Assembly: GCA_955651735.1 (NCBI GenBank)
Contig: CATPAM010000462.1
Location: 1 to 5,118 of the forward strand
DNA length: 5,118 nt
Direction of reading: 5' to 3'
DNA from: Candidatus Acidiferrales bacterium
Lineage (GTDB): Bacteria > Acidobacteriota > Terriglobia > Acidiferrales > UBA7541
In this document: one piece after another, positions 1-5,118 of the stretch
How positions within the stretch are numbered: position 1 is the stretch's first letter
Layout: each line of letters begins with the position of its first letter
Position numbers and translations under genes: made by a program
The notes under the pieces: model-generated
Told to the model about the DNA's origin: nothing
The model's input: only the letters and a program-made list of their open reading frames with translations
Database searches by the model: none

Positions 1-369
1 GCTGGTGTCCACCTCGCCCAGCTTGTGAATCACTTGCGGCAGGTGCTTCACCTGCACGTTGCACCGCTTCTGCATCTCCTGCACGTCCGCCGGCACATCG
101 AAATCCGCGGGAAGGTACAGCACCGAAGCCGCCGCCAATTTCGGATCGACAATCACCTTGCAATCGTTCAGCGAGCGCGTCAGCGTATCCCACCCAGCAG
201 CTATATAGCTGCGGATCTGCCGCAGCCCCGCTTCCTTCGCTGCCGCCTCTTGCGCCAAGCCTGCGGGAGCAAAAATGGCGCAGAAAACCAGTGCGGCAAC
301 TGTGGTTTGTGGGCAGCGAAAGCAGGCGCGATTGGTCCTCGACGATGCCCTCGAGCGTAGGTTTTTCAT
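1..369 (-). CDS. Trehalase-family glycosidase, secreted, N-terminal part only (gene runs off left edge)
   Basis: This open frame on the minus strand enters from the left edge and gives the first 123 residues of a larger protein. Residues 1-21 are basic, 22-39 are hydrophobic (TTVAALVFCAIFAPAGLA), and a signal-peptidase-I-like site follows (GLA|QE), so export to the periplasm is likely. The mature start (about 48-123, with IRSYIAAGWDTLTRSLNDC, VLYLPADFDVP and LPQVIHKLGEVDTS) resembles from memory the N-terminus of acidobacterial trehalase-family (GH37-like) proteins, which hydrolyse trehalose to glucose. The catalytic region lies outside the window, so the activity is not shown. Start choice: ATG at 369 puts the basic residues KNLRSR directly after Met; an in-frame ATG at 384, just below a TAA, would add five residues. 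Neither has a strong Shine-Dalgarno. It lies downstream of and in the same direction as the SDR gene, 122 bp apart, so co-transcription is possible. The reading frame is firm; the family name is moderate. Confidence 0.68.
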   Translation of the reverse strand, partial: MKNLRSRASSRTNRACFRCPQTTVAALVFCAIFAPAGLAQEAAAKEAGLRQIRSYIAAGWDTLTRSLNDCKVIVDPKLAAASVLYLPADFDVPADVQEMQKRCNVQVKHLPQVIHKLGEVDTS

Positions 370-469
370 GGTGCCCAAGAGCATATTATTTTGCCCCGTT
401 TAGAGCAATATCTCTTTTACCAAGAACACGATACGGGTGTATGAGGGTCGAGCTGGCAGAGCGGTTTCC

Positions 470-485
470 GCCCCTGGGCCGGGGC
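470..485. terminator. Small GC hairpin between SDR and trehalase genes, weak terminator candidate
   Basis: GCCCC (470-474) and GGGGC (481-485) form a 5-bp stem with a 6-base loop, starting 6 bases beyond the SDR stop codon. On the plus strand it is followed by TTT only. On the minus strand, where the SDR is transcribed, it is followed by GGAAA rather than a T-run. It may slow or end SDR transcription, but it lacks the U-tract of a strong intrinsic terminator. Confidence 0.2.
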
Positions 486-491
486 TTTCGC

Positions 492-1181
492 TCAAGGGTT
501 TGCGCCATCAATGGGGATGAGTGTTTCGGTGATGTGTGCGGCGCGCTCATCGGCGAGCCACAGAACCAGATCGGCGGCATCCGCGGGCTTCAGCCACTTC
601 GAAAAATCCGCTCTGGGCATGGCCTTGCGGTTTGCCGGCGTGTCCATTGTGCCGGGAAGGACCACGTTCGCGGTGAGTCCCGCATCCTTGTTCTCTAGCG
701 CCACCGTGCGCACAAGACTGACCAGTGCAGATTTGAATGTGAGGTAAGCGCCGAGGCCCGCGTGCGGCTCAAGCGCGGTGAGGCTGCCGATGGCCACGAT
801 GCGCTCGGCGGCGGATTTCCGCAGATGCGGAATCGCCGCGCGCAGTACGTAAAACGCGGAAGTAAGATTCAGGTCGCGCATCTGCTCCCAGGTGGCGTCG
901 TCGGTTTCCGCCACGGATGCGCCGCCGGCAAAGCCGCCCAGCACGTGTACTAACACATCGAGCCTGCCGTAGCGGTCGATGATGGAGCCAATCGCACGAT
1001 CAACCGCGGCTGCCTTCGTAAAGTCCACCGGCAAAGCCGCGAAATTGGGAACCGGGAAATCTTCCGGCGCGATGCTGCGCGACGCCCCAACAACCGTCGC
1101 CCCGGTCGCCAGGAAACGCTGTGTCACAAAGGAGCCAAGGCCCCCTTTTGCTCCCGTGATGAGTACCACTCTGCCGCTCAT
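492..1181 (-). CDS. Short-chain dehydrogenase/reductase (SDR), FabG-like
   Basis: This is a complete 229-residue classical SDR, a cytoplasmic NAD(P)H-dependent oxidoreductase with a Rossmann fold. The sequence shows the cofactor loop TGAKGGLG (9-16), D53 in PVDF (the usual adenine-contacting Asp), VLGG (80-83, in place of NNAG), N105, S133 in IGSLTA, and Y146-x3-K150, so the Asn-Ser-Tyr-Lys tetrad is intact. Length fits the family (about 230-260). The substrate loop GTMDTPANRKAMP and ADFSKW (177-195) resembles the corresponding segment of quinonoid dihydropteridine reductases (TPMNRKSMPEADFSSW in the animal enzyme), but the intact catalytic Ser and overall form are those of general SDRs, so the substrate cannot be named. 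The frame stays open upstream to 1370. I start at ATG 1181 because this Met directly precedes the first beta strand (GRVVLITG) and has a GGCGGG-like ribosome site just upstream; the upstream extension is Arg-rich and unlike any SDR. The trehalase-like gene lies downstream on the same strand. Confidence 0.93.
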   Translation of the reverse strand: MSGRVVLITGAKGGLGSFVTQRFLATGATVVGASRSIAPEDFPVPNFAALPVDFTKAAAVDRAIGSIIDRYGRLDVLVHVLGGFAGGASVAETDDATWEQMRDLNLTSAFYVLRAAIPHLRKSAAERIVAIGSLTALEPHAGLGAYLTFKSALVSLVRTVALENKDAGLTANVVLPGTMDTPANRKAMPRADFSKWLKPADAADLVLWLADERAAHITETLIPIDGANP

Positions 1182-1224
1182 AGCCCGCCAATCCGCAATC
1201 CTAATTTGCGTTATCCGAGAATCA

Positions 1225-1252
1225 ACTATCCGCTCTCGAGAACTGATTTCAA
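1225..1252 (-). promoter_or_regulatory. Candidate sigma70-type promoter for the SDR gene
   Basis: Read on the minus strand, TTGAAA (1252-1247, 5 of 6 to TTGACA) is followed after 16 bases by GATAGT (1230-1225, 4 of 6 to TATAAT). This would start transcription about 35-40 bases upstream of the SDR ATG at 1181. An imperfect operator-like inverted repeat, CGAGA (1216-1220) and TCTCG (1234-1238), brackets the -10 hexamer. This is pattern matching only. Confidence 0.3.
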
Positions 1253-1382
1253 CAGCATTTATTCCCACGGCTTCCGCCCGCCGGCGGCACCGCTGGATTT
1301 TGCGCGAATCCGGGACCCGATAGGCTAACCCGGCTGTTTTATACCGATACCCTTGACAAGCAAAGTACAATGTCCGTACCTC

Positions 1383-1410
1383 TTAAACGGGGTTCTCACG
1401 TTGTTATACT
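1383..1410 (+). promoter_or_regulatory. Candidate promoter for the radical SAM gene
   Basis: TATACT (1405-1410, 5 of 6 to TATAAT) has a weak -35 candidate TTAAAC (1383-1388) 16 bases upstream. It would give a leader of roughly 40 bases before ATG 1461. A perfect TTGACA sits at 1353-1358, but the nearest -10-like TACAAT (1366-1371) is only 7 bases away, and about 17 bases downstream only a poor TACCTC is found. TATACT is therefore the better -10. The call is weak. Confidence 0.3.
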
Positions 1411-1446
1411 GCCAGGCCATTCCGCCCTTCCGAAAAATCTCACACT

Positions 1447-1452
1447 GGAGGT
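1447..1452 (+). promoter_or_regulatory. Ribosome binding site GGAGGT deciding the radical SAM start
   Basis: GGAGGT is a full Shine-Dalgarno. It lies 8 bases before ATG 1461 but only 2 bases before the in-frame GTG at 1455, so it selects ATG 1461. It also argues against the internal ATGs at 1605 and 1611, which have no comparable site. Confidence 0.8.
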
Positions 1453-1460
1453 AAGTGCTC

Positions 1461-3323
1461 ATGTCTGGGATTACCACTCGTGTTTTTCGCGCGGCATCAA
1501 ACGTACCGTGGTTAGTTTCTAATGGCATTAACCGCCTTTTCCCCCACGGGAATCAGCCTAGTCCGAGTTGGGCTCCTGGCCGACTTCTCAAGTGGCGGGA
1601 ACGGATGCCAATGGCTACAGGGGTTCCCCGAAAAACCCTGTCGCTATGTCCTGACTGCAATGTTGAAGCAGTGGAAGCGGTCCTCAAAGGTGAGATAGAT
1701 CTGGCAGTTTTCCGAGACAACCCCGGAATCCTTGAAGCCGAGATCGTAGAGGAAGGCGGACGCATCCTGATGCGGAAGGCCTGCGAGAGGCATGGTCCGT
1801 TTGAAGATGCACTATCCAATCACCCGGATTTCTTTCAAAAGATGGAACGCCTTGCTTTCGCCAGAGACTTCGAATGCGTTGACGATTGCAATGTGCATAG
1901 TCATGGTCCAAACAGCATTAGGTCAGGTAGAGGGACGTATTTAATCGTCGATCTAACGAATCGGTGCAACATGATGTGTTCGCCTTGTTTCATGGATGCG
2001 AACGCTGCCAGCTACGTTCACGAATTGAATATGGAAGACATAAAGGTCATCTTTAACAACGCACTTTCCTTCAAGCCTCAGCGAGAGATCAACGTCCTCT
2101 TCTCAGGAGGAGAGCCCACGCTTTCATCGATTTTCTTAGAGGCCGTTCAGCACGCGAAGAGCAGGGGGTTCCACCGGCTTCACGTTGCGACGAACGGGGT
2201 GCGTTTTGCAGAGAGCAGAGATTTTGCGTTGGAAGCAAAGGAAGCGGGCCTGCACGCCGTATACCTGCAATGTGACGGAGTCTCTGAAGCAAAGAACAAA
2301 CATCGTGGGTTAGCCAACTACATGGAAGTGAAGCGAAACGCGCTAGACAATATCGCTGCGGCTGGGATGCGAACCACGCTTCAAGTTACAGTGACCAACG
2401 GCCTCAACAACGACCGGCTTGGCGACATTGTCCGTTTCGCGATTCAGAACATAGACAAAATCCACGGTGTCGTTTTTCAGCCCGTGATGTTTGCCGGCAG
2501 GGATGACCGCGTATCCGCCGATGAGCGATACGCTCGGCGCTATCCTGTCACGCAGCTCGCCTTCGATCTGCATGACCAGACTTCAATTGGCTGGCAGCCA
2601 ATGCGGGACTGGTTCCCTCTCTCAACCTTTGGGATATTTGCTCACCTTTGCGATGTGCTTAACCCTGAGGCAGAGCTGGGAAGCCTTTTCCAGGAGACGC
2701 ATCCCAACCGTGGGATCTTCAGCCTCTTGCTCGTGGACACGCATCAGAAAGATGCGGTCCCGATTCCCGTCTTTTTTAACATCGAGCAATTCATGCGCGA
2801 CATTGTGGAAATAACGGACTCTGGACGAGGACCGGTAGCAACTAAGGCCCTTGTCTCGCTTTCGACACTCCGTAATTTCGACAGGCAGAAGGCCCCCTCC
2901 GGGTTTGGGCTTGCAGAACTTAGGCGTGTGCTTGAGGACTGTTTCTATCGTATTGCCGGCAGTAGCGATCATTGGTCTCAAAAAGCCTATGCGTATGACG
3001 GGCGATGGAGAGTCATGATCTTTAACGGTATGTGGTTCCAAGACGCCTTCAATTACGACTTCTCAGGAATCTGCAATTCCACTACTCCTGTCGCAACGAC
3101 TCAAGGCGAAATCAGTTTTTGCGCGTACTACGGCGGAGGTTGGCGAAAAGTCGTCGAGCACCAAAGCCGAACGGCAACGCTGGCGGAATGGCATAGGGCC
3201 CACGGTCGCCACGAAATCTACGCCAACGGCAAAAAAGTTGACCTTGGGCAGCCGATGGATAACGCAGAGGCCAAGTTTGTTCAAATTGAAGCCGAACCTC
3301 TGGCAGTTCCAACCAAGAACTGA
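1461..3323 (+). CDS. Radical SAM enzyme of the tetraether synthase / membrane-spanning lipid synthase (Tes/Mss-like) superfamily
   Basis: The protein has 620 residues. Seen in order: a 60-residue N-terminal extension; LSLCPDCN (C63, C66) with KACERHGPF (C108, H111), matching the zinc-ribbon-like start of Tes proteins; a linker C139-x3-C143-x2-H146-x-H148; LTNRCNMMCSPCF with C169, C173 and C176, the CxxxCxxC site for the [4Fe-4S] cluster that cleaves S-adenosylmethionine; FSGGEPT (214-220), the SAM-binding loop; and a C-terminal block GMWFQDAFNYD...C538...FC554AYYGGGWRK. From family knowledge, the GMxFQD...YD...C...G.I.FC.YN...R pattern is typical of archaeal Tes, which joins archaeol phytanyl chains into tetraethers; bacterial Mss homologues join fatty-acyl tails. 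I infer a role in lipid tail coupling, such as iso-diabolic acid formation, or a related C-C bond formation at the membrane. Start: ATG 1461, 8 bases after GGAGGT. It is divergent from the SDR, with no downstream partner. Radical SAM identity is near certain, Tes/Mss superfamily likely, substrate unproven. Confidence 0.93.
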   Translation: MSGITTRVFRAASNVPWLVSNGINRLFPHGNQPSPSWAPGRLLKWRERMPMATGVPRKTLSLCPDCNVEAVEAVLKGEIDLAVFRDNPGILEAEIVEEGGRILMRKACERHGPFEDALSNHPDFFQKMERLAFARDFECVDDCNVHSHGPNSIRSGRGTYLIVDLTNRCNMMCSPCFMDANAASYVHELNMEDIKVIFNNALSFKPQREINVLFSGGEPTLSSIFLEAVQHAKSRGFHRLHVATNGVRFAESRDFALEAKEAGLHAVYLQCDGVSEAKNKHRGLANYMEVKRNALDNIAAAGMRTTLQVTVTNGLNNDRLGDIVRFAIQNIDKIHGVVFQPVMFAGRDDRVSADERYARRYPVTQLAFDLHDQTSIGWQPMRDWFPLSTFGIFAHLCDVLNPEAELGSLFQETHPNRGIFSLLLVDTHQKDAVPIPVFFNIEQFMRDIVEITDSGRGPVATKALVSLSTLRNFDRQKAPSGFGLAELRRVLEDCFYRIAGSSDHWSQKAYAYDGRWRVMIFNGMWFQDAFNYDFSGICNSTTPVATTQGEISFCAYYGGGWRKVVEHQSRTATLAEWHRAHGRHEIYANGKKVDLGQPMDNAEAKFVQIEAEPLAVPTKN

Positions 3324-3800
3324 CATAAGCATGCCCTTTGCCCGGCACGATCCCATGATCCTCGGTTGACGTTTTGCGAAAACAGGTTCTCTGAATAGAC
3401 ACGGGCGGAACTGTCCTCGAAGCCCTTATCCCACACGCAACGGTGTGTTCAACAGAAAGGCACAGCCGTCTTTGCAAGAGCTAATGAAAAGCAGGTATGA
3501 ACGGACTGAACAATTTGAGCCCGTCCATTGTTTGCTCTTGGACCGGGAAACCAGAAAGCTTTACATCTGCCCAAGAGATCAGGCGATACTTTTCCTTTCG
3601 CGCTGGCGGAGCCAGATGAGAAGGACGCACCCAGGGTGTTCATTGATGATCTGCGAATGAGTCCAGGCTATGACGATGATAAGGTTCCACAGCACGGAGC
3701 AACTGACACCACAACTCGCAGCAGCAGATCCAAGCACCAATTAAGCGTGGCTGCGAAACCGCACTAACTCTAGGTTATGCTATGTTTTAAGAGCTGCCGT
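3324..3800. other. Gene-poor spacer with weak, possibly decayed coding signal
   Basis: No convincing gene is visible in these 477 bases between the radical SAM stop and the tRNA. Two overlapping plus-strand frames are the only candidates. One runs 3445-3660 from GTG (71 residues, containing LLLDRETRKLYICPRDQ). The other runs 3528-3767 from TTG (79 residues, with an acidic patch PDEKDAPRVFIDDLRMSPG). Neither has a ribosome site or recognisable domain. The first looks protein-like early and the second late, so one gene broken by a frameshift around 3590-3610 is possible but unproven. Short inverted repeats are present (GTTTT/AAAAC at 3371-3383 and CACAC/GTGTG at 3432-3447). No strong intrinsic terminator follows the radical SAM gene. 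Confidence 0.4.
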
Positions 3801-3888
3801 GCCCGGGTGGCGGAATGGCAGACGCTGAGGACTTAAAATCCTCCGGGGATTTTTCCTCATGTGGGTTCGACTCCCACCCCGGGCACCA
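3801..3888 (+). tRNA. tRNA-Leu (anticodon UAA)
   Basis: This is an 88-base class II tRNA with every arm present. The acceptor stem is GCCCGGG (3801-3807) with CCCGGGC (3878-3884), followed by discriminator A and an encoded CCA (3886-3888). The anticodon stem is GAGGA/TCCTC (3827-3831, 3839-3843) around loop CTTAAAA, giving anticodon TAA at 3834-3836. The long variable arm (3844-3860) has GGGGA/TCCTC pairing over a TTTT loop. The T-arm is GTGGG-TTCGACT-CCCAC (3861-3877). The long variable arm and TAA anticodon identify leucine, reading UUA and UUG. The gene looks intact and functional even though an integrase gene abuts its 3' end. A loose -10-like TATGTT lies at 3781-3786, about 15 bases upstream, with no clear -35. 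Confidence 0.98.
3861..3888 (+). other. Probable attachment site (attL core) at the 3' end of tRNA-Leu
   Basis: The T-arm, acceptor 3' strand and CCA are the usual crossover region for tyrosine recombinases that use tRNA genes. The integrase gene ends only 21 bases further on, and the tRNA is intact, as expected when the element carries a copy of the tRNA 3' end. The partner repeat (attR) is not in the window and should lie to the right. The exact core limits cannot be set from one copy. Confidence 0.55.
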
Positions 3889-3909
3889 ATCTTAGTGATT
3901 TGTTTTCAT

Positions 3910-5082
3910 CTAGTTGACGCGTCCCTTCGGAAACTGTACCTGTTTTGTACCTGCCATTTGCGACGCAATGACAGGATCATCGGCCCATGCACGCTGGATG
4001 TCGGCCTCAAGCTGCTCTTGGCGCGAGCGAATCCACGGGCTGTAATGCTTTTCTGTGATCCGCACACTTTGATGGCCGAGCAAAATAGAGACGCGCTCGA
4101 TCGGCACGCCTGCGAGAAGCAATTCAACGGAGAACGTGTCGCGGAATCGGTGCGAGAGCAAGTTGCCCTGACCCTTGGACACCTTGGCTAGGACGAAAAG
4201 TTTGCGTATGCGCGTCTGCCAGCTACGCACGATGCTTTCGAGTTTGCCCACTCCGCTCCAAAAATAGAGCGTCGGTGTGACTCGCGGAGTCACTTCGAGA
4301 GCCTTCAGGACAAAATCAGGAAGGACTGTGTAAACGGGAGTTCCGGTCTTTTGCGTGTACAGAAACAGCCGCTTCCCTTCGAATCGGTCCACGCTGAGAC
4401 TTACCGCGTCCCCGATCCGCATGCCGCTGTAGCGCATTAAGAGAACTAGAGCCTTGAGCCGGAGCGCGTTCAAGCCTCCCGACTTGCAGATCTCGAACAC
4501 GAATTGGTCGCAGGCCGCAAGTATCTTCACCATCTCGTCGCGAGTGAACGGCATGGTTGGCCGGATAGAAACCCGGGGCGCTTTGAGCAACGAGGCAGGG
4601 TTGTTCTCCACCCATCGGCGCTCATGCGCGTAACGAAAGAACGCCCGCAGGCGTTCGAGTTTTTTCCCCGCGGTGCGAGGCCCATCCTTCCACGTCGCTC
4701 GAAATTTGCTCAGTGTATAGAGGTCGAACTCGGGAAGAGAATGCAGTCCGACGCCTTCGGCGAATGCCTTCATCTGGTTTTCGAGCAGTTTGTACTTTCG
4801 GATCGTTGAGTCAGAGAGCTTGCGAGCCACGAGATCGGCCAGCAGGCTCTTCCATGCGTCGGCCAGGGTTGCCGGCGCTACGCGCTCGATAATTTGCTCT
4901 TCGGCTTCCCACTCCTGGACTTTTTTGTTGGCTTTCGTCCAATCACGCAAACAGAGAGACTGCCGAATCTCCTTGCCGCCGAGAACACCGTCAACCCAGA
5001 TTCGGCATTTGCAGTGATGGTAGTGCCGTCCTTCCGAGAAGTGCGGGCAGGTAGGTTTGTGACGCCGGTAGAGAGTTAGCAT
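3910..5082 (-). CDS. Tyrosine recombinase / integrase of a tRNA-Leu-integrated element
   Basis: This complete 390-residue site-specific recombinase has all catalytic residues: R222 in RYSGMRIGD, K245 in TQKTG, H311 and R314 in HRFRDTF, H337 in LLGHQS, and the nucleophile Y347 in EKHYSPW. It should cut and rejoin DNA at its att sites to integrate or excise a mobile element. Residues about 70-165 form the core-binding (SAM-like) domain and 175-350 the catalytic domain. Residues 11-26 hold a Cys/His cluster (C12, H14, H20, H22, H23, C24, C26), a short zinc-finger-like or arm-binding segment. ATG at 5082 is preceded by a strong AGGGGAGG ribosome site (5095-5088, 5-base gap). The gene points toward tRNA-Leu and stops 21 bases from its 3' end, so the element body should extend right. 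No excisionase or other cargo is visible. The gene looks intact; phage, island and integrative element origins cannot be separated here. Confidence 0.97.
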   Translation of the reverse strand: MLTLYRRHKPTCPHFSEGRHYHHCKCRIWVDGVLGGKEIRQSLCLRDWTKANKKVQEWEAEEQIIERVAPATLADAWKSLLADLVARKLSDSTIRKYKLLENQMKAFAEGVGLHSLPEFDLYTLSKFRATWKDGPRTAGKKLERLRAFFRYAHERRWVENNPASLLKAPRVSIRPTMPFTRDEMVKILAACDQFVFEICKSGGLNALRLKALVLLMRYSGMRIGDAVSLSVDRFEGKRLFLYTQKTGTPVYTVLPDFVLKALEVTPRVTPTLYFWSGVGKLESIVRSWQTRIRKLFVLAKVSKGQGNLLSHRFRDTFSVELLLAGVPIERVSILLGHQSVRITEKHYSPWIRSRQEQLEADIQRAWADDPVIASQMAGTKQVQFPKGRVN

Positions 5083-5087
5083 GGTTG

Positions 5088-5115
5088 CCTCCCCTGAAAC
5101 AGTGACGGCATTCTA
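5088..5115 (-). promoter_or_regulatory. Ribosome binding site and possible -10 element of the integrase gene
   Basis: On the minus strand AGGGGAGG (5095-5088) is a near-ideal Shine-Dalgarno, 5 bases before the ATG at 5082. TAGAAT (5115-5110) differs from TATAAT at one base and could be the -10. Any -35 would lie beyond the window edge, so the promoter part is tentative while the ribosome site is solid. Confidence 0.5.
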
Positions 5116-5118
5116 TCC

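Noticed and set aside
25..698. Plus-strand open frames over the trehalase-like and SDR genes
   Set aside because: They lie opposite genes with clear family motifs, have Arg/His-rich compositions and no ribosome sites, so they are antisense shadows.
1278..1287. Perfect 10-bp palindrome CCGCCGGCGG as an operator
   Set aside because: It is an all-GC palindrome likely by chance in GC-rich DNA and is not positioned against either candidate promoter.
1182..1370. Upstream extension of the SDR frame (63 more residues)
   Set aside because: The added residues are Arg-rich, lie ahead of the canonical SDR first strand and match no SDR N-terminus. ATG 1181 is ideally placed and the promoter candidate lies inside the extension.
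1455..1460. GTG at 1455 as start of the radical SAM gene
   Set aside because: It lies only 2 bases after GGAGGT, too close for initiation; ATG 1461 has normal spacing.
3371..3447. Short inverted repeats as an intrinsic terminator of the radical SAM gene
   Set aside because: GTTTT/AAAAC is AT-only with a 3-base loop, and CACAC/GTGTG has 5 bp without a following T-run; neither is convincing.
2622..3477. Minus-strand open frames across the end of the radical SAM gene
   Set aside because: They overlap the conserved C-terminal block of the radical SAM protein, and their translations show no domain or coherent composition.
1..5118. CRISPR array, insertion sequence or second att repeat inside the window
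   Set aside because: No regularly spaced repeats or transposase were seen, and no second copy of the tRNA-Leu 3' end was noticed by eye.

Overview
The window looks like a piece of an Acidobacteriota chromosome, probably of the Terriglobia/Acidobacteriaceae type. This is inferred from the resemblance of the partial trehalase-family protein at the left edge, the Cys/His-rich N-terminus of the integrase at the right, and a moderately high GC, FabG-like SDR gene. No 16S or other decisive marker is present, so the phylum is a moderate-confidence inference.

Left part (1-1181, minus strand): the N-terminal 123 residues of a secreted, trehalase-like glycosidase run off the left edge. Upstream of it on the same strand is a complete short-chain dehydrogenase/reductase (SDR) of 229 residues with a full Ser-Tyr-Lys catalytic set. 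A 279-bp intergenic region (1182-1460) separates the SDR from the divergently transcribed next gene and carries candidate promoters for both.

Middle (1461-3323, plus strand): a 620-residue radical SAM enzyme, the most interesting gene here. Its architecture is an N-terminal zinc-ribbon-like CPDC...CxxHG segment, a Cys/His-rich linker, a CxxxCxxC radical SAM core with GGEP, and a C-terminal GMxFQD...C...FCAY block. This is the layout of the tetraether synthase (Tes) / bacterial membrane-spanning lipid synthase (Mss) superfamily, whose known members join two lipid tails by C-C bond formation. Acidobacteria are known to make membrane-spanning (iso-diabolic acid) lipids, so the assignment fits the inferred host. 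The linker and C-terminal cysteine patterns differ from my recollection of the archaeal enzyme, so the exact substrate is open.

Right part (3324-5118): 477 bp without a convincing gene, holding only weak, possibly decayed coding signal. Next comes an intact tRNA-Leu(UAA) with encoded CCA. A tyrosine recombinase on the minus strand ends 21 bp from the tRNA 3' end. This is the standard arrangement of a genomic island or prophage integrated into a tRNA gene; the element should extend to the right, beyond the window, and only its integrase end is visible.

The genes do not form one obvious pathway. The trehalase and SDR could share a transcript, the radical SAM gene appears to be transcribed alone, and the integrase belongs to a mobile element.
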